Shown here: in pieces, positions 1 through 8,111 of the stretch
How positions within the stretch are numbered: the first letter of the stretch is position 1
How the letters are laid out: each line of letters begins with the position of its first letter
Source: Algoriphagus marincola DSM 16067
GTDB taxonomy: Bacteria; Bacteroidota; Bacteroidia; Cytophagales; Cyclobacteriaceae
Reading direction: 5' to 3'
NCBI RefSeq assembly: GCF_000429405.1
Contig: NZ_KE386897.1
Location: 70,031 to 134,030 of the forward strand
DNA length: 64,000 nucleotides
Notes under the pieces: model-generated
The model's input: only the letters and a program-made list of their open reading frames with translations
What the model was told of the DNA's origin: nothing
Database searches by the model: none
Program-made: the position numbers and the translations under genes

Positions 1-58
1 AGAATTCGGCGCATTGCTTAACAGCGAAGGATTACGAGACGCGATCATTCAAGCATAA
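1..58 (+). CDS. 3' end of an unidentified coding region (partial)
   Basis: An open frame enters from the left edge and ends at a TAA at 56-58. The last residues read EFGALLNSEGLRDAIIQA, a plausible amphipathic C-terminus. Only 18 codons are visible, so neither the family nor even the coding status can be established. A hairpin followed by a T-rich stretch about 75 bases downstream would fit as its terminator. Confidence 0.3.
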   Translation, partial: EFGALLNSEGLRDAIIQA

Positions 59-132
59 AAAAACTGGGCTTCGCACAAAATGGGGTGATGTGAAGTCCAA
101 GTCCCCTGGGTTAGGCGACTTTTTTGGGGATG

Positions 133-162
133 AAGGGGTAGCTTTCGGGCTATCCCTTTTCT
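133..162 (+). terminator. Hairpin terminator between converging genes
   Basis: A 10-bp stem (133-142 with 149-158, one G-T pair) closes a 6-base loop and is followed on the plus strand by a T-rich stretch. It lies just past the stop codon of the leftward gene at 164-1069 and could serve the partial plus-strand gene ending at 58. On the minus strand there is no T run, so it is better as a plus-strand terminator. Confidence 0.5.
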
Positions 163-163
163 T

Positions 164-1069
164 TTACTTCTTTCGATACTTTTTTAGCTCTTTTTTATCC
201 ATTTCTTTGATGATCAATTTCTCCGAATGGGTGGAGGTCAAATCATCTGCTGTCTCATCGCTTTTCAGCTGGGCATTTGCTGTTTCGAGATTTACAGGAA
301 AATTGATCCATTGCATTCCATTTTCATTAAAATCCCATCGACTTTGGATCATTTTTATTTGATATTCGGAGCCATTTGTCGGATCGGAAAGTTCAGCGAT
401 GATTTGGCCGGGAATCACCATTTCACCTATTGAAACCTTTTCAGAACCTTCTTTTAGTCCGCTTAGGCGGCTAAAGGTGCCGTCTTGATGATAGATTTCG
501 ATAAAATTTTCTGATTCGAAGTCGGCTATTTCTTCTGAAGTGGTAGCTAGGTCCATTCTCATTTCCGAAACAATCCCCTTCCTCGGGGCGCAGATTTGGG
601 TAGGGCTATCGGTAAAAAACAAGACACCGGTGTAGGGAAGATTTTCGACTGGAATCGCAGGATTTGCTTTCGGGATGATTCTGCGCATGCTGAAGGTCAC
701 TCCCTTCTCAATAGGGACTAAATAGGGAAAGTCTGAGTCAGCATTTGGTAAATATTCGCCTTTGAATAGTTGGGTGCGATAGTTGAAGCTCGTTTTTTCA
801 TTGATATAGATCGATTGTAGGTTTACAAGGTTGGTTTTGCCCGGGCGAGCAACTTTGAAGATCAAATCTCCTTCGAGAGATTTTAGGTTTTCAAGGCTTA
901 CAAACTCGATTTGAATCGTGTAGGGGATTTCACTTGTATTGTAGGCGATTAGCGTGAGATTTTTCTCCATATCCTGATCAGCGACTATTTGAACCTGAGC
1001 TTGGAGAAGTCCTGCTGAGAAAAGGGCAAGAAGTATTGCGGTGAATTTGAAGTGTTGTAAAATGGACAT
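164..1069 (-). CDS. Secreted protein with a degenerate M23/LytM-like domain
   Basis: The 301-residue product starts with a clear signal peptide (residues 1-25, ending LLQAQ) and should act in the periplasm or outside the cell. The middle part (about 160-235) has the rhythm of an M23 peptidase beta-sandwich: ICAPRKGIVSEM, then NFIEIYHQDGTFSRLSGL, then a turn and GQIIAELSD. The zinc-binding HxxxD and HxH residues are absent, so peptidase activity is unlikely; a binding or scaffold role is inferred. The C-terminus is lysine-rich (KKELKKYRKK). It is transcribed away from the regulator pair at 1196-4257 and looks monocistronic. Confidence 0.6.
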   Translation of the reverse strand: MSILQHFKFTAILLALFSAGLLQAQVQIVADQDMEKNLTLIAYNTSEIPYTIQIEFVSLENLKSLEGDLIFKVARPGKTNLVNLQSIYINEKTSFNYRTQLFKGEYLPNADSDFPYLVPIEKGVTFSMRRIIPKANPAIPVENLPYTGVLFFTDSPTQICAPRKGIVSEMRMDLATTSEEIADFESENFIEIYHQDGTFSRLSGLKEGSEKVSIGEMVIPGQIIAELSDPTNGSEYQIKMIQSRWDFNENGMQWINFPVNLETANAQLKSDETADDLTSTHSEKLIIKEMDKKELKKYRKK

Positions 1070-1195
1070 TAAGAAAATGGGAACTTAAATAATCTGAATT
1101 TATAGATTAGTTAAAATAGCTGATTTTCTAAAAAATCCGCAAAAATTTAATCCATTGATGGGTAAAAAAGTGTCAACTTCAAGACGGTCAGTCGA

Positions 1196-1591
1196 TTAAT
1201 TCTCTAACTTTTTTATCAGAGACTTTACCTGCGCTTCATCCATTGGTTTTTCCCAAAAATCAATTACCATTTTGAAACGCTTAGACCTTTCCCGATCTCG
1301 TTTATCGAGTGAAGAAGTGACCATAATTACTTTAATGTCGCTTTCTCGAATAGTCGATGAAAGCTCCTCTAAAAACTCCCAACCGTCCATTATAGGCATA
1401 TTTATATCCAGAAAAATAAGTGCAAAATTACCTGGTTTATCCTCCGCCTTCAATAATTCCAACGCTTCTTCAGCGTTCGAAAATTTACGCGGTTTGGGAT
1501 GTAAACCTGCTTCTCTGACAATTATTTCATGAAGGAAAAGAATCCCCGCATCATCGTCAATGATTAAGACTTTTTGGAGGTTATTTATCAC
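1196..1591 (-). CDS. Stand-alone CheY-like response regulator receiver
   Basis: The 131-residue product is a single receiver domain with the acidic pocket at D12-D14, phospho-acceptor D62 in LDINMP, T92 in VTSS and K115 in EKP. There is no output domain, so it must act through protein contacts or as a phosphorelay intermediate. The start is GTG: this codon overlaps the TGA stop of the upstream sensor (GTGA), no ATG lies between it and the domain core, and the domain begins at residue 7. The overlap implies translational coupling, so this is very probably the partner of the sensor encoded at 1588-4257. Family assignment is strong; pathway is unknown. Confidence 0.9.
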   Translation of the reverse strand: MINNLQKVLIIDDDAGILFLHEIIVREAGLHPKPRKFSNAEEALELLKAEDKPGNFALIFLDINMPIMDGWEFLEELSSTIRESDIKVIMVTSSLDKRDRERSKRFKMVIDFWEKPMDEAQVKSLIKKLEN

Positions 1592-4257
1592 GACTTTTTC
1601 AAGTTTTCGGATTTGTTGAAAGTATCTTTCAGTATTTCATCCACCTGCTTCAATGAAGACAATAGCTCCTGCTCTAACTCTTCTTTACTCTTTTCCACCT
1701 TTTGGTATTTTGAATAGTTTAATAGCAATTGGTTGATTCCAATAGCCTTGGACAAAGGAGCTCTCAATAAATGAGATTGATTCCAGGTAAGTTCATGCAA
1801 TACCTCTTTTTGCTTTTCTATTTCTTTTACAGCCTCTTTAAGTTTCTCGTTTGTTTGGCTGAGTTCCAAAGTACGTTTGGAAACTTTTGCTTCCAATTGA
1901 TTTTTTAACCTTAAACCCAAGTAAAATTTGAGTGCAAGGTAAATCAAAAGTATGACTGCAAGTCCCAGGCTTATTTTGAAAAATAAGGTTTCAAAAAAAG
2001 AAGTGGACACTCTGATAGGTAAGGAATAGATTGCTTCTTGCTGTCCATAGCGGAGTATTTTTACTTTCAAGGTGTAATTTCCCGGTTTGAGACCATTGAA
2101 ATACAGAAACCGTTGATCTTTTAGAGGGAGCCAGTTATCTGATTTGCTTTCGATCAGGTAAAAAACGGAATATTGTGAAGGGTTTTTGAAATCAATCAGG
2201 CTAAAAGATACCTGAAACATGCGTATCCCTTCTGGAATCGTTATTTCTTCATTGATCGTTTCCTTTTTATCTCCATATTGAAGTTCATCCCATTGAAAAA
2301 CGATCTCTTCTTTTTCCATTCCTGATTGCAAACTTGGGTCAATGATGCCTACCCCTTCCACGGTAGGAACCCAAATTCTACCTTTAAAATCTCTAGCTAC
2401 TGCTGGGAAAATAAGACCATTTGCCTCTGAATTGGGCATTCCCACACTTTGATCGTAAAGGGTGGATCCTATGAAAAATGAATCGTCGGTACTTTCTTTG
2501 AATAGATTGAACTCTTGGTAGGAAAAAAACTGGGCTCCAAAATTATTGGTTATCCAGTAGCCGTTTTTTCCATCATCCGTGAAACTATAGACAGCTTGGG
2601 TTTGAAGTCCATTCTGCTTTTTGAGAGATTTGAATTGACCATCTCTGAGCATGATTAATCCACCATGCGTTCCAAAAAATAGAGTTCCATCTTTATCCTC
2701 ATGAATACAATAGATGATGTCTTCACTAGGAGTCAAAGGAAGAGGCTGATTTTCGATGAAAACACCATCTCTTATCCGAAATACCCCTCGACTCATTGAA
2801 CCGACAATCATATCTCCATTTTTGCTTTCTAGGATGGAAACAAACCGGGTCCTTTCAAATTCGGCGGGTAGATCTGCTTGCTGAATTGTTCCATTTTCCT
2901 CGATATAATAAAGCCCACCATTCCTAGTCAGGATCCAGATCGTATTTTTTGAATCTTTGTAAACAGCCTGGACATAATTATTCTTCAGACCATTTTCTTT
3001 GGTGAAAAAGGCTGAGAATTTACCTGTCCCAATATCCAAGATTGAGACTCCTTGGCTCGAACCTATATAAACCTTGTCCTCTTTTGTTGCAAGGGTAGTG
3101 ATGCCATTAGTTAGCAAACCGTCTTCCTCTTTCCAAGAATCAATTTTATTTCCAACTATTCGAAATAAACCGTCTGAGCGCGTTCCTATCCAAATACTGC
3201 TATCGCTGCCTTGAATCAGAGCCTTAATATTTTTCTTTTGAAGCTCTTCGAAATTGGGCTGTTTGACCCTTGCTGGTTTTACGATGGCCAGTCCTTTTCC
3301 TAATGTGCCGAGATAAAGGGTGCTTCCATCTTTGATTATCCCTCTGATAGGGTAATTATTCAGTTCGGGATAATTAAAGCGGTTAACTTCACCATTTTCG
3401 ATAAAAATCAAGCCTCCTTCTAGTGAACCAGCCCAAATCCGATTCTCTGTATCCAGAGTCAGGCTATTGAAATCAATATCCTTGACCTCTTGGATTGGAA
3501 TAGCTTCTTCTAATTGAAGCTCCTCATTAATTCTAAAAATCCCCTCTTGGGGCGAAAAGACATAAGTATGGTTGGAGTTGCCGAATACCTTCATCGCAGA
3601 GAAGCTACTTGGAGCTACCTCCTTTGTTGTATTCTTCTCAATATTTATTTTGTAAAGACCACTAGTAGTCCCTACCAGTAGCTCTGATTGGCTAATCTGG
3701 AAAAAGTCTTGAATTTCAAGATTAACCACTGGTTTCCAGAACTCTAGTGGAACAAATTGCTCATTTTCAAATCGATAGATTTCTCCTTGGGAGTTGCCGA
3801 TCAGTAGTTTGCCCTCTTGATCTTCGAAAACCGCTCTAATCCTAGAAAATTGCGAAATGCTGCTACAATCAATGACCTTGAGAATGCTTTTATTGAGAAA
3901 GGCAATACTTCTATCTCCCGAAGCCCAAATACCATTTTCGCTTTTGTAAAAAGTATAATAGGTCTGCTCCTTCATGATAGGGTAGTTTTCCCTGTCAAAT
4001 ACTTTGGAAGATATCCCGTCGAGCCTGACCAAACCCTCTTCAGTGGAGACCCAAAGAAATCCGGACTTGTCCTTTTTCATTGCAAAAACTGCATTCTGAG
4101 GAAGTCCATTGGAATTGTCCCAGATTTCCATGACATAATTTTTCTTTTGGGAAGAGGAATCAGTCCAGAGATTTGTGGATTGAGCATGACTTTCTGATGC
4201 CCCAATAAAAGAGGTGAAGAAAATGGAGAGAGAAATAAGATAAACTTCTAATTTCAA
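1588..4257 (-). CDS. Reg_prop/Y_Y_Y sensor ending after the His-dimerisation helices
   Basis: The 889-residue protein has a signal peptide (1-26, ending ESHAQ), a long periplasmic region built from two-component propeller repeats (WVSTEEGLVRLDG, WAGSLEGGLIFIENG, WILTRNGGLYYI and others), a Y_Y_Y-type immunoglobulin-like domain (about 670-760), one membrane segment (about 765-785), a coiled coil and a HisKA-like helix pair with H829 in NQSHLLRAPLSKAIG. It stops 60 residues after H829. The HATPase_c domain (N, G1, G2 boxes) normally following is missing, so it cannot phosphorylate itself as written. No ATG is available near the signal peptide; TTG at 4255-4257 is the likely start. The downstream receiver overlaps by 4 bases. 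Confidence 0.85.
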   Translation of the reverse strand: MKLEVYLISLSIFFTSFIGASESHAQSTNLWTDSSSQKKNYVMEIWDNSNGLPQNAVFAMKKDKSGFLWVSTEEGLVRLDGISSKVFDRENYPIMKEQTYYTFYKSENGIWASGDRSIAFLNKSILKVIDCSSISQFSRIRAVFEDQEGKLLIGNSQGEIYRFENEQFVPLEFWKPVVNLEIQDFFQISQSELLVGTTSGLYKINIEKNTTKEVAPSSFSAMKVFGNSNHTYVFSPQEGIFRINEELQLEEAIPIQEVKDIDFNSLTLDTENRIWAGSLEGGLIFIENGEVNRFNYPELNNYPIRGIIKDGSTLYLGTLGKGLAIVKPARVKQPNFEELQKKNIKALIQGSDSSIWIGTRSDGLFRIVGNKIDSWKEEDGLLTNGITTLATKEDKVYIGSSQGVSILDIGTGKFSAFFTKENGLKNNYVQAVYKDSKNTIWILTRNGGLYYIEENGTIQQADLPAEFERTRFVSILESKNGDMIVGSMSRGVFRIRDGVFIENQPLPLTPSEDIIYCIHEDKDGTLFFGTHGGLIMLRDGQFKSLKKQNGLQTQAVYSFTDDGKNGYWITNNFGAQFFSYQEFNLFKESTDDSFFIGSTLYDQSVGMPNSEANGLIFPAVARDFKGRIWVPTVEGVGIIDPSLQSGMEKEEIVFQWDELQYGDKKETINEEITIPEGIRMFQVSFSLIDFKNPSQYSVFYLIESKSDNWLPLKDQRFLYFNGLKPGNYTLKVKILRYGQQEAIYSLPIRVSTSFFETLFFKISLGLAVILLIYLALKFYLGLRLKNQLEAKVSKRTLELSQTNEKLKEAVKEIEKQKEVLHELTWNQSHLLRAPLSKAIGINQLLLNYSKYQKVEKSKEELEQELLSSLKQVDEILKDTFNKSENLKKS

Positions 4258-4316
4258 AATTTGGTAATCCTCAATAAAATGCTCTTCAAAGACTGATTTT
4301 TAATTTTCATTTGTAA

Positions 4317-4345
4317 TCCAATATTTTTTCCAAAAAATTATTGGA
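4317..4345. promoter_or_regulatory. Strong hairpin upstream of the sensor gene
   Basis: In the 213-base gap before the sensor gene, TCCAATA (4317-4323) and TATTGGA (4339-4345) enclose TTTTTT-CC-AAAAAA. The whole forms a 13-bp stem with one bulged T and a 2-base loop. It is about 60 bases upstream of the sensor start and could be a regulator site or a structured leader. Function is not known. Confidence 0.35.
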
Positions 4346-4470
4346 AACAGTGTGAATTCACGGCAGAAAATTAGGTTTTTTTTTTGGGATAAAGACGATG
4401 TAGGACTTAATAAAAAATATGATTGTTAAATTTTAAGTTTTAGAACGTATTCTATAGGTTCAGAATTTTT

Positions 4471-5430
4471 TTATCCCTTTAAGCTTTGTTGATTGAATAT
4501 GCAATTCTCCATCGGATCTTTTCCTTTCAAAATCGCGAGGGTGTTTTCGACGGTCATTGCACACATTTTGGTGTAGGTCGTCTTGGTCAAACTACCGACA
4601 TGAGCAGTGATTAAAGTATTGGGGTGGGTGACCAGCGGCTCGTCTGCTTTTGGTGGCTCGTCTGCTAAAACATCAGCCCCAAAGCCACCTAGTTTCCCGG
4701 AGTTCAAAGCATTGATCAAAGATTCCTGGTCTATGATTTTTCCTCTTGCCGTATTGATGAGAATAGCTCCTTCCTTCATCTGATCAAAAGCTTCTTGGCT
4801 TATTAGATTTTCTGTGTCACTCGTCAAAGGTAGATGAACGGAGATGACATCTGATTTTTTCAAAATCTCATCAAAAGTCATCATAGCATAGGAGACAGGC
4901 TCACGGTAGGCACTCCAATAGCAAACTTCCATGCCTAGCGCTTCGGCTATTCGGGCTACTTTCTTACCAATATTTCCCATTCCTAAAACTCCGAGGGTTT
5001 TTCCATGTAGTTCATCCCCGACATAATTTCCACGCTCCTTCCATCGACCCTCTTTGACCATATTGAAAGCATTGAAAAGGTTCCGTTGGAGATTCAGCAT
5101 GAGGCTAATGGTATGCTCTGCAATGGTATTGGCATTGCTGTTCGGGGCATTGACAACTTTTATATTTCTTTTGCTTGCCTCATCGACATCGATGTTGTCC
5201 AGCCCAACTCCCGCTCGGGCAATTACTTGCAGGCCAGGGATTTGGTCCATCAATTGACTCCTCACTTGCCCTTTGCCTCTAGTGATGATAGCCTGGAAAT
5301 CCGGTTTTTCTAATGCCTTTTGTAGACTGGATTCATCCAAAGCAAAGACTATTTCCACATCTTCCGATGCGTTTAATAGCTCCATCGCTTCTTCTGCGAG
5401 GGTTTCCAAAAGAAGGATTCTCTGGCTCAT
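4471..5430 (-). CDS. D-isomer specific 2-hydroxyacid dehydrogenase
   Basis: The 319-residue cytoplasmic enzyme belongs to the NAD-dependent D-2-hydroxyacid/phosphoglycerate dehydrogenase family. The nucleotide-binding loop is G150-M-G152-N-I-G155, and the catalytic triad is R229 (INTARGK), E258 (ADEPP) and H277 (ITAHVGS). It lacks the C-terminal ACT domain of many SerA proteins. It is the last gene of a leftward cluster and its ATG overlaps the end of the VOC gene by 4 bases. In that setting it probably oxidises or reduces a hydroxyacid/ketoacid made from a sugar acid rather than serving serine synthesis; the exact substrate cannot be read from sequence. Confidence 0.88.
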   Translation of the reverse strand: MSQRILLLETLAEEAMELLNASEDVEIVFALDESSLQKALEKPDFQAIITRGKGQVRSQLMDQIPGLQVIARAGVGLDNIDVDEASKRNIKVVNAPNSNANTIAEHTISLMLNLQRNLFNAFNMVKEGRWKERGNYVGDELHGKTLGVLGMGNIGKKVARIAEALGMEVCYWSAYREPVSYAMMTFDEILKKSDVISVHLPLTSDTENLISQEAFDQMKEGAILINTARGKIIDQESLINALNSGKLGGFGADVLADEPPKADEPLVTHPNTLITAHVGSLTKTTYTKMCAMTVENTLAILKGKDPMENCIFNQQSLKG

Positions 5431-5918
5431 TTATTTTTGTGATAAAGCGTCGCGTCCTTCGTTTTGTACCCTCGAAAATCATTTCTCCCCGATACATAAA
5501 TGCCCGGCTTGAAAAGCTCATCCTCAAATATTTTGGGATCGATTTTGGCATCCGGAGCAGAAGAAAGTTCGAGCAAATTTCCGGATGGGTCTCTGACAAA
5601 CATTTGAATCGGTCCATCGGGAAGCTGACGCACATGACCCCATGGCTTGATATCGATGACCCCCAATTCTTTCATCCGCCAATAAATGGCATTGATATCA
5701 TCCACCTGTAGACAAATATGTCCCCTAAATGAAAAAACATCTTCCCATTCGGTCAGGTGTAATTGCTGGTCCTCGTTGATCTTGAAAAAGGCCGTGGGAT
5801 AGTCAAAAAGAAAGGCAGGAATAGCTTCCAAGCCCAATTCTTTTTCATAGAATTGACAAGCTTCTTCCAGATTCGTGACTACCAAGGCTACGTGATTGAT
5901 ATTGATTGCTTTTGCCAT
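5427..5918 (-). CDS. VOC (glyoxalase/dioxygenase fold) protein
   Basis: The start is placed at the ATG at 5916-5918, giving MAKAININHVALVVTNLEEA, because the domain begins right there; a longer frame from 5954 would overlap the upstream gene by 31 bases without adding conserved sequence. The 163-residue product has vicinal-oxygen-chelate features: H in INHVALVV, CQFYEKELGL, HLTEWED, HICLQVDDI and FVRDPSGNLLELS, which supply the usual H/H/E metal set. These proteins act as lyases, isomerases or dioxygenases on small oxo compounds. It sits between the enolase-superfamily gene and the 2-hydroxyacid dehydrogenase and overlaps the latter by 4 bases, so it probably handles an intermediate of the same pathway. 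Confidence 0.8.
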   Translation of the reverse strand: MAKAININHVALVVTNLEEACQFYEKELGLEAIPAFLFDYPTAFFKINEDQQLHLTEWEDVFSFRGHICLQVDDINAIYWRMKELGVIDIKPWGHVRQLPDGPIQMFVRDPSGNLLELSSAPDAKIDPKIFEDELFKPGIYVSGRNDFRGYKTKDATLYHKNK

Positions 5919-5923
5919 GATTT

Positions 5924-7087
5924 TTATTGTTTGAATTCTTTTACAAAATCCCAATTTGGTGTGAGGCCCAAACCGGGTTGGGTAGGTTGGGAAAGCATCC
6001 CTTTTTCATCCACACTGATCTTTTCTTTGACCAGGTCATACATCATCGGATTTCCTCCTAATGAAAACTCGATCACATTGGCCGAAGGTGAAGCAAAAGC
6101 TACCGAAAGTCCAGCCATAAATGAAAATGCAGATCCCCAGCAATGAGGTGCGAGTTCCAGTTGATAGGTATGAGCCAGTTGAGATACGCGCATGGCTTCA
6201 GTAATCCCTCCGATAATGGCACAATCCGGCTGTATGACGTCCAAGGCTTTTTCGGCTATCAAATCCCTGACATCGAAAGCCGTGTACTCGCTTTCACCAG
6301 CCGCAATAGGGATGTGAGTGCTTGCCCTGACTTCGGCTGTTCCGATTCGATTGTCCGGACTGATGGGCTCTTCAAACCAATACAAATTGCAATCTTCTAC
6401 TCCTCGGCAAAACTGTTTCGCTTCCGGAACACTAAAGGTGCCATGTGCATCAGTCATCAATTTGATATGGTCGGGTAGCGCTTCTCTTGCCGCGCGAACC
6501 CGCTTGATGCTTTCGGCCACCGTTTCATCCATAACGCCCACACGCATTTTCACTCCTGAAAATCCTTTTTCAGTATATCCTTTCAATTGCTCCCCAATCG
6601 CATCAGAACCTGCCCAGCCACCGCTGGCATATGCAGGCATTTTGTCTCGGCAGCTTCCTCCGAGAAGTTCTACCACGGGTACTCCCAAGGCTTTTCCTTT
6701 GATGTCCCAAAGCGCCGTATCAATGCCACTCAGAGCGGAAATGGTCAATCCTCTTCTACCTAAGATGGGGAATTTTCGACCTCGGGAAAGCGCGTAATGA
6801 TCTCGGGTACCGTTGTAGACGATTTCCCAGATTCGGTTGATTTGGCTGGCGTCTTGTCCGATGAGAGCAGGTTTTAACTCATTTTCCACGCAGCTCACAA
6901 TGCTGGCGCAAGAACCCGAGGAGCCGACAGCAGCTTTGGCCTCGCCAAAACCCTGAAGGCCTGTGTCTGTGGTCACTACCACCAAGGTCATATCAAAATT
7001 AGTCAGCAGACCGTAGTCGGAGCGGTGTTGCTTTTCCTTTGGAATGGGGCAGCGAAGCCAGTATGCTTCAATATTTGCTATCTTCAT
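5924..7087 (-). CDS. Enolase-superfamily sugar-acid dehydratase (MR/MLE family)
   Basis: The 387-residue protein has the mandelate racemase/muconate lactonising layout: capping domain, then a barrel with metal ligands D213 (MTDAHGTF), E239 (WFEEP) and E265 (AAGESE). It has an H315/D288 dyad (APHCWGSA, IQPDCA) as general base. The lysine motif is K180-M-R182 (KxR) rather than KxK. This pattern fits the MR subgroup, many of which dehydrate aldonates or aldarates to 2-keto-3-deoxy acids. It overlaps the upstream TIM-barrel epimerase gene by 4 bases. The precise sugar acid is not determinable here. Confidence 0.88.
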   Translation of the reverse strand: MKIANIEAYWLRCPIPKEKQHRSDYGLLTNFDMTLVVVTTDTGLQGFGEAKAAVGSSGSCASIVSCVENELKPALIGQDASQINRIWEIVYNGTRDHYALSRGRKFPILGRRGLTISALSGIDTALWDIKGKALGVPVVELLGGSCRDKMPAYASGGWAGSDAIGEQLKGYTEKGFSGVKMRVGVMDETVAESIKRVRAAREALPDHIKLMTDAHGTFSVPEAKQFCRGVEDCNLYWFEEPISPDNRIGTAEVRASTHIPIAAGESEYTAFDVRDLIAEKALDVIQPDCAIIGGITEAMRVSQLAHTYQLELAPHCWGSAFSFMAGLSVAFASPSANVIEFSLGGNPMMYDLVKEKISVDEKGMLSQPTQPGLGLTPNWDFVKEFKQ

Positions 7088-7971
7088 TGAAGGAAAGGTT
7101 TGAGTTGTTCGATAGATCTTTTGGTCAGCATGGTATAAAAATCCTCAGTGACCGCTGTACTGCCGTGGTCTTGTAGGAATTTCAGCTGCTCGGGACTCAG
7201 ACCTTCCGGTGCTTCATCGATGGAGTTTGGGTATGGATTGGCCGGAGTACGATCAATAGGTGGGCAAAATTCTACAGAAAGCACCTTGTCATAATCGATT
7301 TCTTTGAGCGTAGCCATAATTTTTTCCCAATTTAACTTACCCATCCCTGGAGCCATCCGGTTATTGTCAGCCACGTGGAAATTGACTAATCTTGAACCTA
7401 CCTGCCGGATCGTTTCAAACATATCAACTTCTTCGATATTCATGTGAAAAGTATCCAAACAGACGCCACAATTGGGCCCGACTGCCTCTGCGAGTGCCAA
7501 AGCCTGCGCGCCGCGATTGATGAAATAGGTCTCAAATCGATTGATCGGCTCAATTCCAATGGTGAGACCATTTGCTTCTGTGAATTCATAAACTTCTTTT
7601 ACTCCTTCCACAGCCCATTCCCATTCTTCCTCCGGACGGGCATCGGGGATGATTTTGCCTACCGTGGCAGGCACAAAGGAAATCACCTTTCCTCCCAAGT
7701 CGGCAACCAGTTGAGCGAGATCCAAGACATATTGCACAGATCGTTTTCGCTGATCGGGATCCTTGGCTAGTAGATTTCGCTCTTCGAGCATTAGGGTCAC
7801 AGAACCCCAACACTTGATATTATATTTTTCTAAAAGCTCCTTGACTTGGCTGCTATCGTAGCTTTCGGGAGCTCCTTGAATTTCGAGATGGGTATATCCA
7901 AGAGCAGAAATCCGCTGAAGGGTGCTTTCTAAGGATTCTGCCCGCATCCAGTTATGAATGGCTATTTGCAT
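7084..7971 (-). CDS. Sugar phosphate isomerase/epimerase (xylose-isomerase-like TIM barrel)
   Basis: The 295-residue protein has the AP-endonuclease-2/xylose-isomerase-like barrel. The metal-binding set expected for ketose 3-epimerases is visible: E141 (IGIEPINRFE), D173 and H176 (CLDTFHMN), H199 (VNFHVADN) and E234 (SVEFCPP). Such enzymes epimerise or isomerise free sugars or keto-acids in the cytoplasm. It is coupled (4-base overlap) to the dehydratase gene downstream, and follows the SDR gene after a 140-base gap. Substrate is inferred only broadly as a sugar or sugar acid. Confidence 0.85.
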   Translation of the reverse strand: MQIAIHNWMRAESLESTLQRISALGYTHLEIQGAPESYDSSQVKELLEKYNIKCWGSVTLMLEERNLLAKDPDQRKRSVQYVLDLAQLVADLGGKVISFVPATVGKIIPDARPEEEWEWAVEGVKEVYEFTEANGLTIGIEPINRFETYFINRGAQALALAEAVGPNCGVCLDTFHMNIEEVDMFETIRQVGSRLVNFHVADNNRMAPGMGKLNWEKIMATLKEIDYDKVLSVEFCPPIDRTPANPYPNSIDEAPEGLSPEQLKFLQDHGSTAVTEDFYTMLTKRSIEQLKPFLQ

Positions 7972-8111
7972 AAAAAAAGAGGTTTTGGTGTGTTTCGCTT
8001 TAAGTTAGTCGAAAATTTTGAAAAAGGGATTCCAAGCGATTGAATCAAGGCTTTAATCGTATAAGAGACGAAATTTTAAGGATGATTGGTAAGGGGTGAA
8101 GAAAGCGTTTT

